The notes beneath the pieces are model-generated. The model was not told where the DNA came from, ran no database searches, and saw only the letters and a program-made list of their open reading frames with translations. From Bacillus_BA songklensis (GTDB lineage: Bacteria; Bacillota; Bacilli; Bacillales; Bacillaceae_H): DNA of 64,000 nt. The translations under genes and the position numbers were made by a program. Shown here piece by piece: positions 35,090 through 42,668 of the stretch (positions are counted from its first letter, which is position 1; each line of letters starts with the position of its first letter). Location of the stretch: NCBI RefSeq assembly GCF_042649685.1, contig NZ_JBHRZT010000039.1, positions 33,573-97,572 of the forward strand, in the 5' to 3' direction.

Positions 35090-35244
35090 CACGCACGACC
35101 TCCGTTAAAAGAGGATTGACCATTTTTGGCTTTCAGCTTTTCAGCTTCTGCCAGTGTCATACGGTAAGGGATTCGCTGATCATGAAGTTGAACCGCGTCA
35201 GCACCTTGCTGAACAAAGCGTCTTGATTTATTGCTTCTACCCAT
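35089..35244 (-). CDS. Small basic protein, unknown, coupled to the next gene
   Basis: 51 aa. Minus-strand ATG at 35244 with AAGGAGG upstream. It starts MGRSNKSRRFVQQGADAVQL, then HDQRIPYRMTLAEAEKLKAK, and ends SSFNGGRA. Its last codons (AAC GGA GGT) form the ribosome site of the following gene, and its TGA shares one base with that gene's ATG. This strongly supports both as real, co-translated genes. Confidence 0.7.
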   Translation of the reverse strand: MGRSNKSRRFVQQGADAVQLHDQRIPYRMTLAEAEKLKAKNGQSSFNGGRA

Positions 35245-35270
35245 TACACATTCCTCCTTGATTTGAACGA

Positions 35271-35296
35271 AATTGACACTATTCTTTGTGTCAATT
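35271..35296 (-). promoter_or_regulatory. 9-bp inverted repeat upstream of the coupled small genes
   Basis: AATTGACAC (35271-35279) and GTGTCAATT (35288-35296), 8-nt loop. It lies 26 bp before the ATG of the 51-aa gene. It could be an operator or an mRNA hairpin; each arm contains a TTGACA-like sequence. Confidence 0.4.
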
Positions 35297-35383
35297 GTAG
35301 TTTGTGTAGTTTTTGAAGAGCTATAGCCATAAAAAATTCCCTTTTCCGAGTAATCCGGTCAACAGGAAAGCATCCTATATATA

Positions 35384-35418
35384 TAAAAAGCCTAATCAGT
35401 CGGCGATCAGGCTTTTAG
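35384..35418 (-). terminator. Terminator of yitU
   Basis: On the minus strand AAAAGCCTGAT pairs with GATTAGGCTTTT (35386-35416, one mismatch), followed by TATATAT. Confidence 0.7.
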
Positions 35419-35429
35419 GAAATGGGATA

Positions 35430-36242
35430 TTAGAGTTTTAATACGTCTCGCAGGTAAAGGGCAATGCCGTCTTCTTCGTTTGACAGCGTGGTTTCTCTTG
35501 CAAGGTTCTTTAGCTGGGCAATTGCATTTCCCATGGCTACACCATGACCGGCAAACTCGATCATTTCCAAATCGTTATCTTCGTCACCGAATGCAATGAT
35601 TCGCTCTTGGGGAATGTTGTAGTAATCGGCCACTTTTTGAAGACCGACTGCTTTATTCAATCCTTTTTTGACAATTTCAATCACATGCCAGGGAGCTCCC
35701 CAGCGGCGATGTTCAATCACTTCTGCATGCACTTCCGATAAGTGCCGGCGAATATCGTCCACATGATATTCGTCAGCATGGATTAAAATGGAGGTAGGAT
35801 CATGCTGTAAGTAAACACGCAAGTCACCTGTTTGAAGTTTTGGATTCCCTAAATTAATAACATCGATTAATTCCCGATCATCATAATGCAAATATACATC
35901 GTCCATCACTTCAGCAAGAATGTTGTTAATCTCATAATTGTCCATAGCTTCTACAATATCATAGGCTGTATGACGGTGGAGCGGGCTATGGTGCACACCC
36001 CATGTTTGTTGGAGAGGATGATGAATAAGTGCACCGTTAAAGTTCACAATAGGAGTATTCAATTGCAGCTCTGAATAATACATGGAGCTTGAACGGTAAG
36101 GGCGGCCTGTCGCAATCATGACGATATGCCCTTCTTGTTTCGCTTTTTCGAGGATGGCTTTTGTTTTGGGGGAAATCGTTTTTTTATCGGTTAATAATGT
36201 ACCATCTAGATCAAGTGCGATTAAATGCGGTTTCGTGCTCAT
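35430..36242 (-). CDS. yitU: Cof-type HAD phosphatase (YitU)
   Basis: 270 aa from ATG at 36242 (AAAGGAGCTACT upstream). Seen: motif I LIALDLDGTLLTD with both catalytic Asp, motif II MIATGRPYRS, a Cof-type cap domain, the motif III Lys in KGLNKAVGLQK, and motif IV AFGDEDNDLEMIEFAG. Such enzymes dephosphorylate sugar phosphates, FMN or pyridoxal phosphate. The exact substrate is unknown; B. subtilis YitU belongs to a group with FMN phosphatase activity. Single gene with its own terminator. Confidence 0.92.
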   Translation of the reverse strand: MSTKPHLIALDLDGTLLTDKKTISPKTKAILEKAKQEGHIVMIATGRPYRSSSMYYSELQLNTPIVNFNGALIHHPLQQTWGVHHSPLHRHTAYDIVEAMDNYEINNILAEVMDDVYLHYDDRELIDVINLGNPKLQTGDLRVYLQHDPTSILIHADEYHVDDIRRHLSEVHAEVIEHRRWGAPWHVIEIVKKGLNKAVGLQKVADYYNIPQERIIAFGDEDNDLEMIEFAGHGVAMGNAIAQLKNLARETTLSNEEDGIALYLRDVLKL

Positions 36243-36521
36243 AGTAGCTCCTTTCAACGGTATTGATCAGTTAATTTTACTTTAACACAATTATATTTAT
36301 GTGTCCCGCAGGTCTTTTTATTTATACATTACGAAACGTATGGGCAGCACAGCAGCAGGGAGCGATAAAGAAGCGAATTTTAGTATAAGTAAAGAACGAT
36401 TATCCTCTATGCTCCCCCTTGGCAGACTTGGCAATCCGTAAATTTTTCCTATGCGTATAATAAGCAAAATGTGTGTAATGAAAGTAACTAGGAAGACGTA
36501 TTCTGGAAGGAAGGATAGAAA

Positions 36522-36830
36522 ATGGATGAAAAAATAAAAGAAAAGATAATGGAAGCATTAGAAGAAGTGAAAGACCCGGAATTAGGTGTAGATATTATCA
36601 ATTTAGGATTGGTATATGATTTAGAGTTAACGGAAGAAGGAACGGCAATTGTAACCATGACTCTTACGTCTATTGGATGTCCGCTTGCCGGAACAATTAC
36701 AGAAGACGTGAAAAAAGCACTACTTCCATTAGCGGAAGTAAAGAATGTGGAAGTAAGCATTACCTTTAATCCGCCCTGGAGTAAGGACCGGATGTCGCGT
36801 TATGCAAAAATTGCGTTGGGGATTCGTTAA
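36522..36830 (+). CDS. yitW: MIP18/DUF59 family Fe-S assembly protein (YitW)
   Basis: 102 aa, identical in length to B. subtilis YitW. Seen: VKDPELGVDIINLGLVYDL, TMTLTSIGCPLAG with the conserved Cys, and a C-terminal NPPWSKDRMSRYAKIALGIR. MIP18-type proteins (SufT-like) help mature iron-sulfur proteins. Ribosome site GGAAGGAAGG. Not in an operon with the arg genes: a 420-bp gap with its own promoter follows. Confidence 0.92.
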   Translation: MDEKIKEKIMEALEEVKDPELGVDIINLGLVYDLELTEEGTAIVTMTLTSIGCPLAGTITEDVKKALLPLAEVKNVEVSITFNPPWSKDRMSRYAKIALGIR

Positions 36831-37178
36831 AGCGGGATATGATCGTCGAGGCAGCTTACTTAGCTCAAAAATTTTTAAAACTGAATGTATCGTTAGGAAA
36901 GCCTTTGGATTAAATCGATTTTCCATGATGGCTGACGCTGTTCCGGATGATTCAAAAGTCTTCAATCAATCACAAAACTTTACTTTTATGGAAAAGTTTT
37001 ATCTATTGTCATCATTCAGCATGCAATTTGACATGAAATGGCGGCTCCCATGAACAAAAAGTTCAATGTCATCGGGTAATCAGTATCCTTACAAATTTTA
37101 AATACACTAAAAAACAGACAGAAAGACGTGTAGTTTACAACAGAAGCCCAAAAATTAAAAAAATAACTAAATATTCAT
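36831..37178. other. Gene-free stretch between yitW and argC
   Basis: No gene seen. It contains a solo fragment of the hairpin-repeat lead sequence (36955-36991). An ARG-box-like half site (ATTCAT, 37173-37178) lies next to the argC -35. Confidence 0.5.
36955..36991 (+). repeat. Fragment of the dispersed hairpin repeat
   Basis: AAGTCTTCAATCAATCACAAAACTTT matches AAGTCTCCAATCAATCACAAAAGTTG at 671-694 in about 22 of 25 positions. Neither the TGTCCCAT lead nor the hairpin is present here. Confidence 0.5.
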
Positions 37179-37207
37179 TTGATTTTATTTTTATACAGTA
37201 TTATAAT
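37179..37207 (+). promoter_or_regulatory. SigA promoter of the arginine cluster
   Basis: -35 TTGATT (37179-37184), 17-bp spacer, perfect -10 TATAAT (37202-37207). The sequence just upstream (AACTAAATATTCATTT) carries one good ARG half site, so AhrC/ArgR control is likely. Confidence 0.75.
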
Positions 37208-37250
37208 GATTAGTAATTTAATAGATATGAAGGAGCGTTAAAAGTTTAAA

Positions 37251-38297
37251 ATGAATAAAAAAAGTAAGATAGGTATCGTTGGAGCGACAGGTTATGGTGG
37301 GATAGAATTGATCAGATTGCTCTCTTCCCATCCACATTTTCATATTTATTCAGTTTATTCTTCTTCACAGGAAGGAACGATGATAAAGGATATTTATCCA
37401 CATTTATCGCATGAAAGTTGGCGTTTGCAAGATATCGATCCAAACCGAATGGCACAAGAAGTGGATTTAGTGTTCACTGCCACTCCATCCGGAATCTCGA
37501 GCCGACTTGTTCCAGGTTTAGTTGATGCAGGGCTTAAGGTAGTCGATCTATCCGGTGACTTTCGTTTAAAGGAAGAAGATCTATACGAACAATGGTATCA
37601 AAAGCCTTCTGCTAAAAAGTCTTATTTACATCAAGCGGTGTACGGACTATCCGAGTGGTTTGCCGAAGAGGTGAAAGAAAGCTCCTTTATTGCCAATCCG
37701 GGTTGTTATCCGACTGCTACATTGTTAGCATTGGCTCCCCTTGTAAAGAGTCGGTTGATTGAAGAAGATTCAGTTATTGTGGATGCGAAATCGGGGGTTT
37801 CTGGTGCCGGAAAAGGCTTATCGAGTGTGACACATTATGCCGAAGCAAATGAAAATCTTAAAATTTATAAAGTCAATCAGCATCAGCATATTCCGGAAAT
37901 CGAGCAAGTGTTGAAGGGCTGGAATGAAAACATCCAACCAATTACTTTCAATACACATCTGGTGCCGATGACAAGAGGCATCATGAGCACAGTATATGCA
38001 CGGGCAAAAGACAGGATGACACTTGAAGACTTATATGCTCTTTATCTAGAAAGTTATAAAGCTGCTCCATTTGTAAGAATAAGAGAAAAAGGAAAATTCC
38101 CGTCAACAAAAGAGGTATGCGGATCTAACTATTGTGATATCGGAGTTGCTTTTGATGAGAGAACGAATCGTATCACCATCGTGTCAGTGATCGATAACCT
38201 TGTAAAAGGGGCGGCAGGGCAGGCTGTGCAAAACGCTAATATCATGATGGGATATGAACAGCAGACAGGTCTAAACTTTATTCCTGTTTATCCATAA
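37251..38297 (+). CDS. argC: N-acetyl-gamma-glutamyl-phosphate reductase
   Basis: Third step of arginine synthesis: NADPH-dependent reduction of acetylglutamyl phosphate. Seen: IGIVGATGYGGIELIRLL (NADP fold), the catalytic Cys in NPGCYPTA, GVSGAGKG, and the conserved His region VNQHQHIPEIEQ. 348 aa. Odd: AGGAG (37231-37235) lies 15 nt from the ATG, and there is a stop in frame 12 nt upstream, so initiation may be weak. First gene of argCJBD-carAB-argF; argJ follows after 24 nt. Confidence 0.96.
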   Translation: MNKKSKIGIVGATGYGGIELIRLLSSHPHFHIYSVYSSSQEGTMIKDIYPHLSHESWRLQDIDPNRMAQEVDLVFTATPSGISSRLVPGLVDAGLKVVDLSGDFRLKEEDLYEQWYQKPSAKKSYLHQAVYGLSEWFAEEVKESSFIANPGCYPTATLLALAPLVKSRLIEEDSVIVDAKSGVSGAGKGLSSVTHYAEANENLKIYKVNQHQHIPEIEQVLKGWNENIQPITFNTHLVPMTRGIMSTVYARAKDRMTLEDLYALYLESYKAAPFVRIREKGKFPSTKEVCGSNYCDIGVAFDERTNRITIVSVIDNLVKGAAGQAVQNANIMMGYEQQTGLNFIPVYP

Positions 38298-38321
38298 GAG
38301 AAATAAGAGAGGGGAATAAGT

Positions 38322-39554
38322 GTGATTAAGACGGAAGAGAAAACAACGGTAAAGAAGATAGAGAACGGAACAATTGTGACGCCAAAGGGATTTTTGGCGG
38401 CAGGTGTGCATGCTGGACTGCGTTATGAGAAAAAAGATGTAGGAGCAATTGTGAGCGTGCAACCCTCAAGCTGTGCGGCAGTTTATACACAAAGCAGCTT
38501 TCAGGCAGCTCCGCTTCATGTCACAAAAGAAAGTATTGCGGCAGAGCAAAAGCTGCAAGGTATCATTGTAAACAGTGCGTGTGCAAATGCTTGTACAGGT
38601 GAACAGGGGTTAAAAGATGCCTATGAAATGAGAACGCTGTTTGCGGAGAAATTTCAATTAGAGCCTCATTATGTAGCGGTTGCTTCTACTGGAGTCATCG
38701 GTGAGTTGTTAAATATGGATAAAATCCGTAAAGGCATTCAAAATTTGAAGCCAGGCAATGATCAAAGTGCTGCAGAGGAGTTCCAAACAGCCATCTTAAC
38801 AACCGACACAGTCATGAAGACAGCCTGCTATGAAACGGTGATTGACGGTAAGACGATTACTGTCGGAGGAGCTGCAAAGGGATCGGGAATGATTCATCCA
38901 AATATGGCGACGATGCTTGGATTTGTTACAACAGATGCAGCAATCGATTCCAATGTGCTGCAGGAAGCTTTGCGCTCCATTACCAATAAGACATTTAATC
39001 AGATTACAGTGGATGGAGATACGTCGACAAATGACATGGTCATTGTCATGGCAAACGGAATGGCCGAAAATGCTCCGTTAACGCCTAGTCATCCGCAGTG
39101 GTTCCAGTTCTATGAGGCGCTAAAGTTAACATGTGAAGATTTGGCAAAACAAATTGCCCGTGATGGAGAAGGGGCCACGAAACTAATTGAAGTTCAAGTC
39201 AATGGAGCGAAAACAAAAGAAGATGCCAATAAAATTGCCAAACAAATTGTTGGGTCTAATCTTGTTAAAACAGCTGTATATGGAGCGGATGCAAATTGGG
39301 GGCGAATCATTGGAGCAATTGGCTACAGCGGAGTGGAAGTCAATCCTGATAAAGTGGATGTCAGCATGGGAGAAATTAATATGCTGAAAAACAGTCAGCC
39401 TCAAGCGTTTGATGAAGAAGCAGCTAAAACCTATTTACAGCAATCTCAAATAGTCATTACCGTACAGCTTTACGAAGGAAAGGAAAATGGAGTAGCGTGG
39501 GGCTGTGATTTAACATATGATTATGTGAAAATCAATGCGAGTTATCGCACATAA
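38322..39554 (+). CDS. argJ: Bifunctional ornithine acetyltransferase / N-acetylglutamate synthase
   Basis: Transfers the acetyl group from acetylornithine to glutamate, closing the cyclic arginine pathway, and can also use acetyl-CoA. Seen: the self-cleavage motif MATMLGF, where Thr becomes the new N-terminal nucleophile, KGSGMIHPNM just before it, and GADANWGRIIGAIGYSG near the C-terminus. 410 aa. Start is GTG 38322 with GAGAGGGG upstream. Confidence 0.95.
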   Translation: MIKTEEKTTVKKIENGTIVTPKGFLAAGVHAGLRYEKKDVGAIVSVQPSSCAAVYTQSSFQAAPLHVTKESIAAEQKLQGIIVNSACANACTGEQGLKDAYEMRTLFAEKFQLEPHYVAVASTGVIGELLNMDKIRKGIQNLKPGNDQSAAEEFQTAILTTDTVMKTACYETVIDGKTITVGGAAKGSGMIHPNMATMLGFVTTDAAIDSNVLQEALRSITNKTFNQITVDGDTSTNDMVIVMANGMAENAPLTPSHPQWFQFYEALKLTCEDLAKQIARDGEGATKLIEVQVNGAKTKEDANKIAKQIVGSNLVKTAVYGADANWGRIIGAIGYSGVEVNPDKVDVSMGEINMLKNSQPQAFDEEAAKTYLQQSQIVITVQLYEGKENGVAWGCDLTYDYVKINASYRT

Positions 39555-39566
39555 GGGAGAGACATA

Positions 39567-40394
39567 ATGGGAAATCAGGAAACAATTGTGATTAAATGCG
39601 GTGGAAGCATTATGAATGAGTTAAGCGATTCTTTTTTTCAAAGTCTATCCTTTTTGGCGGATCAAGGATATCGTCTAGCGATCGTTCACGGCGGCGGACC
39701 GGATATTGCAGCATTATTAAAGCGGCTCAATATCCAATCCGAGTTTGTTAACGGATTACGCAAAACATCTGCAGAAGTGCTGGATGTGGTCAAAATGGTG
39801 TTAGCCGGAAAAGTAAACAAACAGCTTGTCACTTCTCTGCAAACATATGGGTTGAATAGTGTAGGGTTGTCAGGTTGTGATGGAATGCTTCTCGAAACGA
39901 AAGCCATCAACTATGAGGAACTAGGGTATGTAGGCGAAGTGGTAGATGTAAATGATCAGTTGCTCAATCATTTGATGGATGGAGGATATGTACCGGTCAT
40001 CTCATCTATTGGAGTGAACAAAGAGGGAGAAAGTTTTAATATTAATGCTGATTTGGCAGCCGGTGCGGTCGCGCAGGCGCTTGGGGCAAAGCAGCTTCTA
40101 TTTGTCACAGATGTGCAAGGGATTTTAAAAGACGATGAGCTGCTGCCCGAAGTGACCCCTGCTGATGTTGAACAACTGATGAAAAGCGGAGTTATTTACG
40201 GCGGAATGATCCCGAAAGTGCAAGCGGCAATCAAAGCTTTATCGCCATCTCTTCATCAGGTGCAGATTGTAAGCGGCAAAGCTTCATTTATGACGGAAAA
40301 CGGAGAGTGGATAGGTACCACTATCAAATATGGAAAAGAAGAAACGGAGGGATCGGCAGATGAGTTACTTATTTCCAACATACCAACGATTTGA
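39567..40394 (+). CDS. argB: Acetylglutamate kinase
   Basis: Phosphorylates N-acetylglutamate, the second step of arginine synthesis. Seen: VIKCGGSIM (ATP-site Lys), VHGGGPDI, the substrate Arg in VNGLRKTSAEVLD, INADLAAGAVA, and the C-terminal GGMIPKVQAAI with its Lys. 275 aa, about 15-20 residues longer than usual: the tail TEGSADELLISNIPTI overlaps argD by 35 nt. Regulation by arginine at the enzyme level cannot be judged. Confidence 0.95.
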   Translation: MGNQETIVIKCGGSIMNELSDSFFQSLSFLADQGYRLAIVHGGGPDIAALLKRLNIQSEFVNGLRKTSAEVLDVVKMVLAGKVNKQLVTSLQTYGLNSVGLSGCDGMLLETKAINYEELGYVGEVVDVNDQLLNHLMDGGYVPVISSIGVNKEGESFNINADLAAGAVAQALGAKQLLFVTDVQGILKDDELLPEVTPADVEQLMKSGVIYGGMIPKVQAAIKALSPSLHQVQIVSGKASFMTENGEWIGTTIKYGKEETEGSADELLISNIPTI

Positions 40395-41514
40395 TGTGAA
40401 AGTAAAAAGCGCGAGCGGAACAAAATTGACGGATGAAAACGGCCAGAAGTATCTGGATTTTATTTCCGGTATTGCTGTATGCAACTTAGGACATCGCCAT
40501 CCGGCTGTACAAGAAGCGGTTGAACAACAGCTGAAACAAGTATGGCATGTATCGAATTTGTTTCATGTGAGTGTTCAAGAAGAAGTGGCGGAATTGCTTG
40601 TCCAGCATTCATGCGGGGATGCCGTCTTTTTCTGTAACAGTGGTGCGGAAGCGAATGAAGCAGCCATTAAATTGGCACGAAAGTATACGAAACGCCATAA
40701 AATCATTACCTTCAAAAAATCATTTCACGGTCGAACGTTTGCAACTATGTCGGCAACAGGCCAAGCAAAAATACACGAAGGCTTCGGACCATTGCTGCAG
40801 GAATTTGTGTATGTACCTTATAACGATATAGAAGCTGTAAAGAAAGAAATGGATGAAACAACAGCAGCAGTGATGCTTGAAATTGTCCAGGGAGAAGGCG
40901 GAGTCGTTCCGGCGGAAGCGGAATTTCTGGAAGGGGTCCAGCAGCTTTGTCAGGAAAATGGTTCATTGTTTATTGTCGATGAAGTACAAACAGGTATTGG
41001 ACGCACAGGAAAGCCATTTGCGTATCAACACTATTCATTATCACCTGATATTACCACAGTGGCAAAAGGATTAGGAAGTGGATTGCCGATTGGAGCGCTT
41101 ATCGGTAAAAATCATTTAAAAGAAGCGTTTGGTCCTGGATCCCATGGTTCGACATTCGGAGGGAATCCAATTGCATTAGCAGCGGCAAAAGCAACATTGA
41201 CCGTCATCTTCCAGGAAGCCTTTTTAAAAGAAGTGGAACAAAAGGCAGCTTATTTTATGAAGGAACTCCAAACGAAGTTGTCGTCCATCCCATTTATCAC
41301 GGATATTCGAGGAAAAGGATTTTTAATCGGAATCGAATGTGCTGAGAAGCAGGGTGAGCTTATCGGGAAAATGAGAGAAAAAGGATTGCTTGTCCTTGGG
41401 GCAGGTCCATCCGTTATTCGTTTGCTGCCGCCGTTAACTGTCACTATGGAAGAAATGAATACAGCATTAACGATTATTGAGAATGTGTGCTGCCACGAAA
41501 AAATTTCATTGTAA
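40360..41514 (+). CDS. argD: Acetylornithine aminotransferase
   Basis: PLP-dependent class III aminotransferase making N-acetylornithine. Seen: FCNSGAEANEAAIKLARK, FKKSFHGRTFATMSATGQ, FIVDEVQTGIGRTG, and the PLP Lys in TVAKGLGSGLPIGA. 384 aa from ATG 40360 (GGAGGG upstream), inside the 3' end of argB. The frame is open to 40330 but that start has no support. Confidence 0.95.
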   Translation: MSYLFPTYQRFDVKVKSASGTKLTDENGQKYLDFISGIAVCNLGHRHPAVQEAVEQQLKQVWHVSNLFHVSVQEEVAELLVQHSCGDAVFFCNSGAEANEAAIKLARKYTKRHKIITFKKSFHGRTFATMSATGQAKIHEGFGPLLQEFVYVPYNDIEAVKKEMDETTAAVMLEIVQGEGGVVPAEAEFLEGVQQLCQENGSLFIVDEVQTGIGRTGKPFAYQHYSLSPDITTVAKGLGSGLPIGALIGKNHLKEAFGPGSHGSTFGGNPIALAAAKATLTVIFQEAFLKEVEQKAAYFMKELQTKLSSIPFITDIRGKGFLIGIECAEKQGELIGKMREKGLLVLGAGPSVIRLLPPLTVTMEEMNTALTIIENVCCHEKISL

Positions 41515-41540
41515 ACAGTGGTGATTTTTTATAATATATA

Positions 41541-41574
41541 TGTATAAAAATTCTATTAAATAAATAAAAATTCG
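41541..41574 (+). promoter_or_regulatory. Two tandem ARG boxes upstream of carA
   Basis: TGTATAAAAATTCT (41541-41554) and TAAATAAAAATTCG (41561-41574); each fits TGAAT-N4-ATTCA at 8 of 10 positions. They are exactly 20 bp apart, about two helix turns. A perfect TATAAT (41530-41535) just upstream marks a second promoter inside the arg cluster. The binder would be AhrC/ArgR. Confidence 0.7.
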
Positions 41575-41588
41575 TTCGGAGGCTTATT

Positions 41589-42668
41589 ATGAAAGGTTAT
41601 GTTCACTTAGCGAACGGCGAGTCGTTTGAAGGAACATTAGAGGATACATCAACAAAAAAAGAGATAACAGGAGAGATTGTTTTCTTTACAGGCATGACAG
41701 GTTATCAAGAAGTGTTAACAGACCCGTCGTATAAAAATCAAATTATTGTGTTCACATACCCGCTTATCGGAAATTACGGAATCAATGAGCAGGATTACGA
41801 AAGCAAAAAACCCCATGTCGCCGGTGTCGTCGTCTACGAGTGCTGGGATCAAGGTTTTCACTATGAAGCCACATATACGTTAAAGCAGTATTTAAAAAAA
41901 TGGAACATTCCGCTTATTACACATGTCGATACGCGCGCGGTTGTCAAGCGCATTCGAAATGAAGGCACGATGCAAGCTTTCGTTTCGGCACAAACATCCG
42001 CTTTACCGGGTGTCTTTAAAGAACAAGAAAGTCTTATTGTAAAGGAAGTGTCGACTCCCAGTGTACAAACATACGGAAGCGGAGATAAGCATATCGTTCT
42101 CATCGATTTTGGCTACAAAAAATCCATTTTACAAGAGCTGGTGGAGCGCCAATGTCGAGTAACGGTCGTGCCTTATCACATTTCCTTGGAACAATTAACC
42201 GAATTAAAGCCGGATGGAATTGTGTTGTCTAACGGTCCTGGAGACCCGGTCCAATTGAACTTCCAGCTCCCAACGTTGAAAAAAGTAATCGAATCTTATC
42301 CGACATTGGGAATTTGTCTTGGCCATCAATTGATCGGCCTTGCATGCGGAGGAAAAACAAAGAAATTAATGTTCGGCCACCGTGGCGCCAATCAGCCGGT
42401 GATCGATCTGGTAAAGAAGAAAGTGTATATGACGTCTCAAAATCACAGCTATGTGGTAGATGAAGAAAGCATAAAAAATACGAAACTGAAAGTGCGTTTT
42501 AAAAATGTAAATGACGGATCTGTCGAAGGATTTATGCATCAAACATTACCGGTTTTATCCGTGCAGTATCATCCTGAAGCACATCCGGGCCCTAGCGACA
42601 GCAGCTACATTTTTGATGAATTTCTAACACTCGTGAAGCAAGCAGGGAGAGAGAAAGTGTATGCCTAA
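41589..42668 (+). CDS. carA: Carbamoyl phosphate synthase small subunit, arginine-specific
   Basis: Glutaminase subunit that feeds ammonia to CarB. Seen: the N-terminal domain with GMTGYQEVLTDPSY and NYGINEQDYES, then the class I glutaminase with nucleophile Cys in LGICLGHQLIGLA and the His/Glu pair in VQYHPEAHPGP. 359 aa. Its place inside an arg cluster marks the arginine-specific form, distinct from pyrAA. Ribosome site CGGAGG; overlaps carB by 8 nt. Confidence 0.96.
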   Translation: MKGYVHLANGESFEGTLEDTSTKKEITGEIVFFTGMTGYQEVLTDPSYKNQIIVFTYPLIGNYGINEQDYESKKPHVAGVVVYECWDQGFHYEATYTLKQYLKKWNIPLITHVDTRAVVKRIRNEGTMQAFVSAQTSALPGVFKEQESLIVKEVSTPSVQTYGSGDKHIVLIDFGYKKSILQELVERQCRVTVVPYHISLEQLTELKPDGIVLSNGPGDPVQLNFQLPTLKKVIESYPTLGICLGHQLIGLACGGKTKKLMFGHRGANQPVIDLVKKKVYMTSQNHSYVVDEESIKNTKLKVRFKNVNDGSVEGFMHQTLPVLSVQYHPEAHPGPSDSSYIFDEFLTLVKQAGREKVYA

